From Phycisphaerales bacterium PN19_bin_20 (lineage in GTDB: Bacteria > Planctomycetota > Phycisphaerae > Phycisphaerales > UBA1924), in the NCBI GenBank assembly GCA_021173225.1, contig JAJOLK010000008.1, positions 62,001 through 126,000 of the forward strand: 64,000 nucleotides of DNA. Direction: 5' to 3'. Positions 35,871-44,575 of the stretch are shown piece after piece; positions within the stretch are counted from its first letter, which is position 1, and every line of letters starts with the position of its first letter. The position numbers were made by a program, and so were the translations under genes. Under the pieces are notes generated by a model, which saw nothing but the letters and a program-made list of their open reading frames with translations, was not told the origin of the DNA and did not search any database.

Positions 35871-36601
35871 ACGATCAGGTCTCGATCAAGGGCTGGGCGC
35901 TGGGGCCTGTGGCGACGAACTGCTACCTGCTGTGGGCGGGCGAACCGAGCGGCGCTGGCGGCGGCGGGCGAACGCCAGCGTGGCTGATCGACCCGGGCTT
36001 TGGCCCCGGGCCGGCGCTGGCAGAGGTCAAGCGCGCCGGGCTGGACGTGCAGCGGATCATCCTGACGCACGCGCACGGCGACCACATCGCGGGTGTGCGT
36101 GACGCGCTGCGCGGGCTGGCGGAGATGGGCGGCTCGCGGCCAATCCTGATGCTGCACGCGTTGGAGGCAACGTGGCTGGGCGACCCGATGCTGAACCTGT
36201 CGGAGGCGATTGGGATGCCGGTGACGAGCCCGGACGCGGATGAGTTGCTTGAAGACGGCCAGAGGCTGGTGCTGCCGGGGCGATCAAGTAGCGGTGATGG
36301 GGGTGATGGGGGTGATGGGGGTGATGGGGGTGCGGAGTTTCGCGTGCTGCACACGCCGGGGCACTCACCGGGTAGCGTGAGCCTGTGGTGCGAGCGCGCG
36401 GGGGTGGTGATCTCGGGTGATGCGCTGTTCGCGGGGTCGGTCGGGCGGACGGACTTTCCGGGGGCGGATCACGCGACGTTGATGCGGTCGATCCGCGAAA
36501 AGCTGTACACGCTGCCGCAGAACACGCGTGTGCTGCCCGGGCACGGGCCTGAGACGACCGTCGGGCACGAGCGGCTGACGAACCCGTACGTGCGCGGCTG
36601 A
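35867..36601 (+). CDS. Metallo-beta-lactamase fold hydrolase (glyoxalase II-like)
   Basis: 244 aa from the TTG at 35867, which overlaps the lspA stop (TTGA) and has GGAGCCGGAG just upstream; the open frame goes back to 35615. Metal-binding motifs are T-H-A-H-G-D-H, H-T-P-G-H-S-P-G-S, S-G-D-A-L-F and P-G-H-G. The layout is that of GloB-like hydrolases acting on thioesters or lactones, but the substrate is not settled. A Gly/Asp insert encoded by four copies of GGTGATGGG (36293-36328) lies before the third motif. Confidence 0.88.
   Translation: MNDQVSIKGWALGPVATNCYLLWAGEPSGAGGGGRTPAWLIDPGFGPGPALAEVKRAGLDVQRIILTHAHGDHIAGVRDALRGLAEMGGSRPILMLHALEATWLGDPMLNLSEAIGMPVTSPDADELLEDGQRLVLPGRSSSGDGGDGGDGGDGGAEFRVLHTPGHSPGSVSLWCERAGVVISGDALFAGSVGRTDFPGADHATLMRSIREKLYTLPQNTRVLPGHGPETTVGHERLTNPYVRG
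36293..36332. repeat. 9-bp tandem repeat inside the hydrolase gene
   Basis: GGTGATGGG four times, encoding G-D-G repeats. The unit is in frame, so copy-number change alters loop length without breaking the gene. Confidence 0.85.
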
Positions 36602-36696
36602 GCCCTCACACAAAGTCTTGCTCAAGCTTGTGCGCGCGAAGCGAACCGAAGGTGCGAGAGCTAAGAGCCACGCGGAGCGCGAGGGTACCCAAACGC

Positions 36697-37929
36697 TCAA
36701 GCACGCCAGGCATCGATGGCGGCGAGCACGAGGTTCTCGGGGACATCTTCACGGACCACGGCGCGGCAGGCGCGGACGGGCAGGATCAGCCTGAGCTTGC
36801 CGGCGGCGGCCTTTTTGTCGTGACGCATGCGGTCGAGGATTTCGCTGGCGTCGGGCAGGCCATGCAGGGCGGTGGGCAGGCCGGCGCGGGTAAGTGCGTC
36901 GCGGACTTGGTCGGGCAGCGCTGGCTCACAGAGGCGCATGGCGCGGCTGAGGCGAGCGGCGGCGAGCAGGCCTAAGCCGACGGCCTCGCCGTGGGTGAGC
37001 GGGCCGCGGACGAGCTTGGGCGCGGGCGCCCGCACGGGCGAGGCGAGTCCCGGCGCTGGCGGTCCGGGCCATGAGAGGCCCGGCACGGTCTCGATGGCGT
37101 GGGCGAAGGTGTGCCCAAGGTTCAGCAACATTCGTCCGCCCTTGCGCGGCGGCGCGAGCTCGCGCTCATCACCGGCGACGACACGGGCCTTGACGCGGAC
37201 ATTGCGGGCGATCAGCGCCGCGAGCGCGCGGGGGTCATGGGCGAGCAGCGCGTGCAGGCTTGCCTGCGTCCAGGTCCAGAGCAACTTGTCGCCGAGGCCG
37301 CCGGAGATTAGGGCGTGCTTGAGGCACTCGGCGAGGCCTGAGCGGAGCTGGCGGTCGGACAGGCTTTCGAGCAGGGCGGTATCGATGACCACGCGTGCGG
37401 GCTGGTGGAAGGCGCCGGCCATGTTCTTCAGCAGCGCGCCACCGGAGGTCGTGAGGTTCACGCCGGTCTTACCGCCGACGGAGGCGTCGACCATCGCCAG
37501 CAGCGTGCTTGGGCACTGGACGACGCGGACGCCGCGGCGGTAGGTGGCGGCGGCGAAGCCCGCAACGTCGGTGATGATCCCGCCGCCGAGGGCGATGATC
37601 AGATCACCGCGCTCAAGGCGGTGCTCGCAGGCGGCATCGAGGATCAGCTCGAGCGTGCGCAGGCTCTTGGCGCGTTCTGTGGGCTTGATGGTGATGGAGG
37701 CGACGTGGGCGTCAAGGCGGAGAAGGCCATCAACCAGCAGCGCGTGCATGGAGGCGGGTACGCCGTGGTCGGTGACGACCAGGACGCGTTGACCGGGGCG
37801 GAGCAGTGCGTCGGCGGCGCGGTTGAGCAGGCCTTGGCCGATGAGAATGCGGCAGCGCTCGCCCTGTCGCGCGGCGGTCTTCAGCGCGATGGCGACAGGG
37901 GCGTTGACGGGGCGGGTACTGGGTGGCAT
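36697..37929 (-). CDS. aroB: 3-dehydroquinate synthase
   Basis: Second step of the shikimate pathway: DAHP to 3-dehydroquinate, NAD and zinc dependent. 410 aa, slightly above the 350-370 norm owing to a Pro/Gly-rich insert near residue 300 (G-P-P-A-P-G-L-A-S-P-V-R-A-P). Conserved motifs are G-G-G-I-I-T-D-V-A-G-F-A-A-A-T-Y, S-V-G-G-K-T-G-V-N, and the zinc ligands in L-N-L-G-H-T-F-A-H-A-I-E and T-H-G-E-A-V. It follows rsfS on the same strand by about 40 bases and may share its transcript. Confidence 0.95.
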   Translation of the reverse strand: MPPSTRPVNAPVAIALKTAARQGERCRILIGQGLLNRAADALLRPGQRVLVVTDHGVPASMHALLVDGLLRLDAHVASITIKPTERAKSLRTLELILDAACEHRLERGDLIIALGGGIITDVAGFAAATYRRGVRVVQCPSTLLAMVDASVGGKTGVNLTTSGGALLKNMAGAFHQPARVVIDTALLESLSDRQLRSGLAECLKHALISGGLGDKLLWTWTQASLHALLAHDPRALAALIARNVRVKARVVAGDERELAPPRKGGRMLLNLGHTFAHAIETVPGLSWPGPPAPGLASPVRAPAPKLVRGPLTHGEAVGLGLLAAARLSRAMRLCEPALPDQVRDALTRAGLPTALHGLPDASEILDRMRHDKKAAAGKLRLILPVRACRAVVREDVPENLVLAAIDAWRA

Positions 37930-37969
37930 CGGCGGGTATTAACCACGGGGCTTCCGCGGGCGCTGCACG

Positions 37970-39103
37970 CTACTTCGTTTTGGCGGCCTTCTTAATTGCG
38001 GGCTTCTGGGCCGTGGCCTTAGCTGTGGCGGTCTTGGCAAGGGCCTTCTTGGCAGCGGGGCTCGGCTTCATGGGCTTGGCCGGTTTGGCGAGGGCTTTGG
38101 GGAGAGGCCTTTGAGCAGGGGCCTTGGTGACGACCGCCCTCTTGCCAACGGCCTTCTTGACGACAGACTTCTTGACCATGGGCTTCTTGACCACGGGCTT
38201 CTTGACCATGGGCTTCTTGACGACCGCCGTTTTAACAACGGCCTTCGGGGCGATCGTCTTCTGTGCGCTGGCCTTCTTGGTCGGCACCGCCTTCTTCATC
38301 GGCTTCACGGCAGACTTTGCCGAGGGCTTCTTCGCGGCCAGCTTCTTCCCGGCTGGCTTCGGTGCCAGCTTGGCAATGGCGGGCTTGGCCGAGGTCTTTT
38401 TGCTGGCCGCCTCTTTGGCGGGCGCGGGCTTCTTGGTCGTGGGCTTCTTGGTCGCGGGCTTTTTGCGCGCGTTGGCGAAGTCTTCGTCAGACTGGTCGTC
38501 ATCGGGCTGATTGCTTCGCCGAGCCGCTTGCTCATCGTCAAGCTGCGCGTCGCGTGCCGCGCGGTCGTCCGCCTCTTGCGCGTAACGGCGTGCGTCGCGG
38601 GCCTCGGCCGCAATGCGCTCGGCCTCACCCGGGCGGTACCAAGAGATGCGCGGCGCGTCGCCCCACATGCTCTCAAGGTCGTAGTACGAGCGGGCGTTGG
38701 GCTCAAACAGGTGAGCGACGACGTCCACGCAGTCAATCACGCACCAGGTCGCGGCGTCGTCACTGCTGGAGCGATATACGTCCTGACCCTGCTTGCGAAC
38801 GATCTCTTTGATCTGGCTGGAGACCGAGCGGATCTGCCGTTCGCTGGTGCCGGTGCCGAGCACGACACAGTCTTGAACCTGGCTGATGCCGCGGACGTCG
38901 AGGATGAGCACGTCGGTGCAGCGGCTGTCGGCGAGGTGGCGAGCGATCTCGATAGCGAGCGTGACGGGATCACGGTTGGGCTTAATGTTCAAGGCGTGGG
39001 CAGCGCCAGTGTCCGCGGGCTCATCGCCCAGCGTGTGATCAGCAGCGTGCGCGCCAACGTGCGGGCTGGCGGGGCCAAGGTCGATGGTCGAGAGGTCGGG
39101 CAA
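37970..39103 (-). CDS. rsfS: Ribosomal silencing factor RsfS with long Lys/Ala-rich C-terminal tail
   Basis: RsfS (Iojap/YbeB) binds ribosomal protein L14 and blocks subunit joining in starved cells. Residues about 45-150 are the family domain: D-V-L-I-L-D-V-R-G-I-S-Q-V-Q-D, Y-Y-D-L-E-S-M-W-G-D-A. The protein is 377 aa against about 110 for the norm. After an acidic charged linker, residues about 215-377 consist of K, A, P and V in units such as K-K-P-M-V and K-K-P-V-V, a histone-H1-like tail. A homologous style of tail occurs on the DksA-like protein at 33945. The ATG at 39103 is the only good start. Confidence 0.9.
   Translation of the reverse strand: MPDLSTIDLGPASPHVGAHAADHTLGDEPADTGAAHALNIKPNRDPVTLAIEIARHLADSRCTDVLILDVRGISQVQDCVVLGTGTSERQIRSVSSQIKEIVRKQGQDVYRSSSDDAATWCVIDCVDVVAHLFEPNARSYYDLESMWGDAPRISWYRPGEAERIAAEARDARRYAQEADDRAARDAQLDDEQAARRSNQPDDDQSDEDFANARKKPATKKPTTKKPAPAKEAASKKTSAKPAIAKLAPKPAGKKLAAKKPSAKSAVKPMKKAVPTKKASAQKTIAPKAVVKTAVVKKPMVKKPVVKKPMVKKSVVKKAVGKRAVVTKAPAQRPLPKALAKPAKPMKPSPAAKKALAKTATAKATAQKPAIKKAAKTK
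38158..38228. repeat. 15-bp imperfect repeats coding the RsfS tail
   Basis: Units of about GGCTTCTTGACCATG (on the plus strand) in tandem, encoding K-K-P-M-V/K-K-P-V-V. All are multiples of three. Confidence 0.75.
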
Positions 39104-39246
39104 AGTGACTCCGGGCGTTGACGGCGGTGCGGGGCCGAGGGGCCCATGGTGGGCGGCGGCGGCGAGTAAGTTGAACGCGGGTAGGGTACCCCTACGGACG
39201 TGCGGCCGCAGGCACCGACGGCAAGCTCTTGTGCTAAGCTCCGCGC

Positions 39247-40521
39247 GTGAAGTACGCGATCATCATCGCTGACGGGGCGGCGGACAAGCCGATCGCTGAG
39301 CTGGGCGGCTTGACACCGCTGCAGGCGGCTGTGACGCCGAACATGGACCTGGTCGCGACGACCGGGCGTTTGGGTACGGCGCAGACCACGCCCGACGGCT
39401 GGCTGGCGGGATCCGACGTCTGCACGATGTGCCTGCTGGGGTACGACCCGACGGTGTATCACACGGGCCGTGCGCCGCTTGAGGCCGCGGCGCTGAACGT
39501 GCCGATGGGCGCGAGCGACTGGGTGTTCCGGGTCAATCTGGTGACGGTTGGCGCCGACAAGACGCCCGACGAGGGCCTGATGCTCGACCACTCGGCGGGG
39601 GCGATCAGTGACGCCGAGGCGCGGACGCTGCTGGCGGGACTGACAGAGTTCTGGTCGCAGCACGAGCCTGAGGTGATGGCGTCGGTGCGGCTTTACCCGG
39701 GCGTGAGCTACCGGAACATCATGGTTGATGCGTCTGGGCGGGTCTACCGCGGGGTGAGGACGACCCCGCCGCACGAGATCCCGCGTGAGCGCTGGGACCT
39801 GCACCTGCCGCGGGGCGAGGGCGCGGCCAACGCGAGCGCCGACGTGCTGAACCGGCTGATGGAGCTGAGCTTGCAGTTTCTGCCGACGCATCCGGTAAAT
39901 GTTGAGCGTACCGCGCGCGGCAATCGGGCGGCGAATATGGCGTGGGCGTGGGGGCAGGGGACGAGACCGGCGATGCCGAGCTTTCATGCACGGTTTGGCC
40001 TTCGCGGCGCGATGACTACGGCGGTTGACCTGCTGGCGGGCATCGCGGGGTTGATAGGGTGGACGCGTTTGAGCGTGCCGGGGGCGACAAGCTATCACGA
40101 CAACGACTATGCGGGCCAGGGTCGGGCGGCGTGCGCGGCGCTGGATACGCACGACCTGGTCTGCTGCCACGTTGAGGCGCCCGACGAGATGAGCCATCAG
40201 GGCGACTGGAAGACCAAGGTGCTGGCGATTGAGGCGATTGACCGCGAGGTGGTCGGCCCGCTGCTGGCAAAGCTGCGAAGCTTTGGCGATGAGCAGTGGC
40301 GGGCGCTGATCTTGCCTGACCACTACACGCTGTGCGGCACGCGCAAGCACGATGCGACGCCGGTGCCGTTTGCGATGAGTGGGGCGATGGTCCGCGGGCA
40401 CCGGACGGGGCCTTTTAGCGAGGCGAGCGCGGGCGAGGCTGATCTGCACGTGACCGAGGGCCACGAGCTGATGGAGTTTTTCTTGCGCAGCGGGCTGCCC
40501 AGCGTTCGTCAGCGCGGGTAA
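39247..40521 (+). CDS. apgM: Cofactor-independent phosphoglycerate mutase, archaeal ApgM type
   Basis: Interconverts 2- and 3-phosphoglycerate. 424 aa, usual for ApgM. Alkaline-phosphatase superfamily motifs are I-I-A-D-G-A-A-D at the start, the nucleophile loop G-S-D-V-C-T-M-C-L-L-G-Y-D-P, and late metal ligands in D-E-M-S-H-Q-G-D and P-D-H-Y-T. Y-H-T-G-R-A-P-L-E is also typical. It is divergent from rsfS, with about 140 bases between. Confidence 0.93.
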   Translation: MKYAIIIADGAADKPIAELGGLTPLQAAVTPNMDLVATTGRLGTAQTTPDGWLAGSDVCTMCLLGYDPTVYHTGRAPLEAAALNVPMGASDWVFRVNLVTVGADKTPDEGLMLDHSAGAISDAEARTLLAGLTEFWSQHEPEVMASVRLYPGVSYRNIMVDASGRVYRGVRTTPPHEIPRERWDLHLPRGEGAANASADVLNRLMELSLQFLPTHPVNVERTARGNRAANMAWAWGQGTRPAMPSFHARFGLRGAMTTAVDLLAGIAGLIGWTRLSVPGATSYHDNDYAGQGRAACAALDTHDLVCCHVEAPDEMSHQGDWKTKVLAIEAIDREVVGPLLAKLRSFGDEQWRALILPDHYTLCGTRKHDATPVPFAMSGAMVRGHRTGPFSEASAGEADLHVTEGHELMEFFLRSGLPSVRQRG

Positions 40522-40605
40522 GCGTTGTCGCCAGCGACCAGCTTGGCGCTTGTGCTGTTGAAGCGAACGATTCAGATCAGGACTGCACCTCAAGGACAGC
40601 ACCAA

Positions 40606-41430
40606 ATGGCCCAGCCCGGCGACCGCGACGACGCCCCCTTTGAGCTTGACCCGACGCTCACCCCGCGACAGCCAGCGCCGGGCGGGGGTTCTGGCCCGGT
40701 GATTGTTTGCCCTGAGTGCCGCGAGCCGCTGGCCGCCGGCGCGATGCTGTGCACCGCGTGCGGGCTGAACTTGATGACGATGTCGAAGGTTGCCGCCGGA
40801 TCGGTGAGCACGGAGGCGATCGACCCCGAGGTGGCGGCCAAGACCACGCGTGAGAAGGCCGAGGCGCGGGCCCAGCGCGAGAAGCAGCGGGCCGCGGAGC
40901 GCGAGGAGGAGTCGCGGCTTGCCAAGGAGGAGGCGGCCAAGGCGCTTAGTGCGCCCGGGGGCTTGCCGCGGGTTGTGCTGCTGGTGCTCGGCGCGGTGCT
41001 GCTGATGATGGCGGTCGGGCTTGGCGCGTACAACCTTGCGCCGACGGCAGAGCTGACGCACCGCCTGGCGCGCGGGGCGGCGATTGTCTTAGGTTGCCTG
41101 CTGCACATCGGCACAGGGCTTGGGGCGCTGTGGATCGTCGCGCAGGTTCAGGGCCGGCCTTTGGGGCGGATTGACCTTGCGGTTGAGCGGCTGTTTGTGG
41201 CGGTGGCGGCGTTCTTGTGCGTGTTCAACCTCTCGATCCCCATCCCGTTTGTGGGCGCGGTGCTCAAGGTGCTGCTGGCGATCGGGACATACTGGGGCAG
41301 CGCGTACCTGCTGATGGGGCGGAACCCGCAACGGACGACGGCGATCTCACTGGCGCACGCGGTGATCGCGGCGCTGGTGTATCTACAGATGTCGCTGTGG
41401 GCGTTCACCGATGAGCTGGTGGTGCGGTAA
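40606..41430 (+). CDS. Zinc-ribbon membrane protein of unknown function
   Basis: 274 aa from the ATG at 40606 (AAGGA 12 bases upstream; the open frame extends to 40525). An N-terminal zinc ribbon, C-P-E-C-R-E-P and C-T-A-C-G-L, lies at about residues 32-55. A charged helix rich in E, K, A and R (about 75-115) follows, then about four membrane segments (128-150, 165-185, 200-235, 245-265). Such ribbon-plus-membrane proteins are common and mostly uncharacterised. It follows apgM by 84 bases on the same strand. Confidence 0.75.
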   Translation: MAQPGDRDDAPFELDPTLTPRQPAPGGGSGPVIVCPECREPLAAGAMLCTACGLNLMTMSKVAAGSVSTEAIDPEVAAKTTREKAEARAQREKQRAAEREEESRLAKEEAAKALSAPGGLPRVVLLVLGAVLLMMAVGLGAYNLAPTAELTHRLARGAAIVLGCLLHIGTGLGALWIVAQVQGRPLGRIDLAVERLFVAVAAFLCVFNLSIPIPFVGAVLKVLLAIGTYWGSAYLLMGRNPQRTTAISLAHAVIAALVYLQMSLWAFTDELVVR

Positions 41431-41596
41431 GCGAGGCGAGGACGGGGGTTGCGCGGGTGGGCAGTGGGGGTGAAGCAGTGGGGGGCGGGCAGTGGGGGCG
41501 GGCGGGTGAGGGTGGGACTTGCGGTCGGGCTCACGCTATCGTTGGGGCCCGTTCCTGGCTGTCGCGCCGGCGGGCGCTGAAAAGCACGGAGGTCTC

Positions 41597-43321
41597 ATGC
41601 TCGCACCCGTCGCACCCGCTTCCGACCTGATCCCCGCGGACCTCGACGCGACCAAGTGGTCGAACCTCGAACCGCTGTATCAGGAGCTGATTGATCGCCC
41701 GCTCACGTGCGTCAAGTGCCTCGAGCGATTGCTGCTGGACCGCAGCGAGCTGGACGCGTCGGCGGCAGAGGCCGGGAGCCAGTTGTACATAGACAAGAGC
41801 TGCCACACCGACGACCCGGCGCAGATGAAGGCGTACCTGGACTTTGTCGAGAACGTCGAGGCCCCGCTCAAGACCGCGAGCTTTGAGCTGGACAAGAAGA
41901 TCGCGTCCAGCCCCTTCGCCGGCGAGCTTGACCAGGGCCGCTACGCGGTGCTGCTGCGCAACACCAAGGTCGCGGTCGAGCTGTTCCGCCCTGAGAACGT
42001 GCCGCTGGAGACCGAGCAGAGCCGCCTTGAGCAGGAGTACTCGAAAATCGCCGGCGCCATGATGGTGACGTTCCGCGGCAAGGAGCACACGCTCCAGCAG
42101 ATGGCCCGGTACCAAGAGGACACCGACCGCGCGACGCGCGATGAGGCCTGGCGGATTGTGGCCGAGCGCCGCTATGAGGACCGCGAGGCGATCGAGACGA
42201 TCTTCGACAAGCTGGTAACGCTGCGGCACCAGATCGCGGTGAACGCGGGCTTTGAAAACTACCGCGACTACATGCACCGCGCTAAGCGCCGTTTTGATTA
42301 CACGCCCGACGACTGCCGAAGCTTTGCGCAGGGCTGCGAGCTGCACGTGGTGCCCGCGATGCGTGAGCTTGACCGCCAGCGTGCCGCGGCGCTGGGCCTG
42401 CCCGTCCTGCGTCCGTGGGATTCGGCGGTGGACGTCAAGGGGCGTGCGCCGCTGCGCCCCTTCGAGAGCGCGGCGCAGATGGTCGAGAGGACCCAGCGCG
42501 TGTTTGACCGGATGGACGAGAGCTTGGGGGCGATGTTCCGGTCATTGGTCACGGGCGTGCCGGGCTTGACGTGCCTTGACTTGGATAGCCGCAAGGGCAA
42601 GCAGCCCGGCGGGTACCAGGCGATGCGTGACCGCCGGCGTATCCCGTTTATCTTCATGAACGCCGCGGGCGTGCAGCGTGACGTGGAGACGATGGTGCAC
42701 GAGGCGGGGCACGCCTTCCACAGCATGCTGTGCCGCAACGAGCCGCTGCTGGCCTACCGCGGCGAGATCCCGCTGGAGTTCTGCGAGGTCGCCAGCATGA
42801 GCATGGAGCTGACGGCCCACCCCTACATGGACGAGTTCTACCCGGGGGCCGACGCTGACCGTGCGCGGCGTCGTCACCTTGAGGCCCTCGCGACGCTGCT
42901 GCCTTGGATCGCGGTCATCGACCAGTTCCAGCAGTGGGTTTACACGAACACGGGGCACACGCGAGCTGAGCGCCAAGCCGCGTGGCTTGAGATCTACGGG
43001 CGGCTGGGCCCGGCCCAAGACTGGGCGGGGCTTGAGCACCTGCGCGCGACGATCTGGCACCGCCAGCCGCACCTGTTCGGCTCGCCTTTCTATTACATTG
43101 AGTACGGCATCGCGCAGCTGGGCGCGCTGCAGCTTTGGGCCAACTACCGGCGCGATCCGACGCGTGCGATCGCTGACTACAAGGCCGGGCTGAGCCTGGG
43201 CGGGTCGCGCCCGCTGCGCGAGCTGTTCGCCGGTGCCAATCTGAGCTTTGACTTCTCGCCGGCGCGGATTAAGACGACCTGGGCCGAGGTCGAGCGTGAG
43301 CTGGCGAAGCTGCCGATGTGA
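41597..43321 (+). CDS. M3 family oligoendopeptidase (PepF-like)
   Basis: 574 aa from the ATG at 41597, which has GGAGG 4-8 bases upstream; an open frame to 41519 adds a poor N-terminus. The zinc motif H-E-A-G-H (within M-V-H-E-A-G-H-A-F-H) and the downstream third ligand in E-F-C-E-V-A-S-M-S-M-E define family M3. Cytoplasmic enzymes of this family degrade short peptides. Near the end, G-I-A-Q-L-G-A-L-Q is typical. It lies between the zinc-ribbon gene and the ABC exporter; no functional link is evident. Confidence 0.93.
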   Translation: MLAPVAPASDLIPADLDATKWSNLEPLYQELIDRPLTCVKCLERLLLDRSELDASAAEAGSQLYIDKSCHTDDPAQMKAYLDFVENVEAPLKTASFELDKKIASSPFAGELDQGRYAVLLRNTKVAVELFRPENVPLETEQSRLEQEYSKIAGAMMVTFRGKEHTLQQMARYQEDTDRATRDEAWRIVAERRYEDREAIETIFDKLVTLRHQIAVNAGFENYRDYMHRAKRRFDYTPDDCRSFAQGCELHVVPAMRELDRQRAAALGLPVLRPWDSAVDVKGRAPLRPFESAAQMVERTQRVFDRMDESLGAMFRSLVTGVPGLTCLDLDSRKGKQPGGYQAMRDRRRIPFIFMNAAGVQRDVETMVHEAGHAFHSMLCRNEPLLAYRGEIPLEFCEVASMSMELTAHPYMDEFYPGADADRARRRHLEALATLLPWIAVIDQFQQWVYTNTGHTRAERQAAWLEIYGRLGPAQDWAGLEHLRATIWHRQPHLFGSPFYYIEYGIAQLGALQLWANYRRDPTRAIADYKAGLSLGGSRPLRELFAGANLSFDFSPARIKTTWAEVERELAKLPM

Positions 43322-43486
43322 ACGCCCGGCCTAAACCCCGGCTTGAACCCCCGGTTAAACGCCCGGTTCAATGCCGGGCGATCGGGGCCGTCGGGTGCGG
43401 CGCTGCGCTACTGGCCCGTGCCTCCGGGCTGTGTCGATCGTTGATCATCGCCTCGAACGCGCCTCTGCTGGAAGCCCTGAGCACCG

Positions 43487-44353
43487 ATGATTCACCTGCG
43501 CGACATCCGCAAGTCCTTCGGCAAGAGCACCGCGGTCGACGGGCTTTCGCTGGACGTGTACTCCGGCGAGGTCTTCGGCCTGCTCGGGCCCAACGGGGCT
43601 GGCAAGACCACGACGATCTCGATCGCCACCGGTTTGCTGGCCGCGGACGAGGGGACGGTGCGGATCGGCACCGGCGCGGGGGCGGGCTCGCCGCGCGAGG
43701 CGCGCGTGCGGGCGCTTCTGGGCGTGGCGCCGCAAAGCCTGGCGCTGTACGACGAGCTGACGGGGCGCGAGAACCTGCATTTTTTCGCCAGCATCTACGG
43801 TCTGCGCGGGGCTGAGCGTGCCGCGGCGGTGATTCGCTGCCTTGAGCTGGTCGGGCTTGCTGATCGCGGGCGTGACTTGGTCAAGGCCTACTCGGGCGGC
43901 ATGAAGCGGCGGCTGAACCTCGCGGCCGCGCTGCTTCACGACCCGCGCGTGCTGTTCTTGGACGAACCTACTGCGGGCGTAGACCCGCAGTCGCGCCACG
44001 CGCTGGTAGAGATCGTGGCCCAGCTCAAGCAGCGGGGCGTCACGGTGGTCTACTCCACGCACTACATGGAAGAGGCCGAGCGCATGTGCGACCGGGTCGC
44101 GATCATCGACCACGGGCGCGCGCTGGCGGTTGGGACCGTCGGCGAGTTGATCAGCGCGCACGGCGGGGCGAGCGTCGTCGAGGTCGTCCGCGGCGCGGGA
44201 GAGCACGCCAGCGTCCAGCGCACCGCGACGCCCGACCCGCTGGGCGTGCTGGCCGCGGCGCTGGCCACCGGGAGCATCGCCAGCGCGCGGATCCACGGGC
44301 CAACGCTCGAGTCGGTCTTTCTGTCGCTTACGGGGCGGTCTCTGCGCGACTGA
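43487..44353 (+). CDS. ABC transporter ATP-binding protein (ABC-2 exporter type)
   Basis: 288 aa. Walker A: G-P-N-G-A-G-K-T-T. Signature: Y-S-G-G-M-K-R-R-L. Walker B: V-L-F-L-D-E-P-T-A-G-V-D-P. H-loop: S-T-H-Y-M-E-E-A-E. The CcmA/NatA-like form with M-E-E-A-E after the switch histidine pairs with ABC-2 permeases. The following gene is the permease, 222 bases on. The substrate is unknown (drug, lipid or sodium export are all possible). Confidence 0.94.
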   Translation: MIHLRDIRKSFGKSTAVDGLSLDVYSGEVFGLLGPNGAGKTTTISIATGLLAADEGTVRIGTGAGAGSPREARVRALLGVAPQSLALYDELTGRENLHFFASIYGLRGAERAAAVIRCLELVGLADRGRDLVKAYSGGMKRRLNLAAALLHDPRVLFLDEPTAGVDPQSRHALVEIVAQLKQRGVTVVYSTHYMEEAERMCDRVAIIDHGRALAVGTVGELISAHGGASVVEVVRGAGEHASVQRTATPDPLGVLAAALATGSIASARIHGPTLESVFLSLTGRSLRD

Positions 44354-44575
44354 ACCTGCTCTATCAGCCATGGTCGTTAGGGCCAGACTCACCGAACCAC
44401 CCTCGCCAACTCTCGCTCACCAACTCTCGCTCACCAAATGCCCTCACCCGTCCGCCAGCCGCAAGCACGCATGAAGCAGCCAGAGACCAGCACAAACCAA
44501 GGCCAGCACCTATTGGCAGGCCCGCCGGGTCAGCCATCGCCGGGGCTGCGCGGGACCGCCGGGGGCGAGGGCGGG

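Noticed and set aside
38989-41061. 690-codon minus-strand frame
   Set aside because: Arg/His-rich with no family, antisense to apgM and the zinc-ribbon gene; typical of GC-rich shadow frames.
43318-43815. 165-codon frame before the ABC ATPase
   Set aside because: It overlaps the ATPase gene in another frame; its second half is a shadow of the Walker A region.
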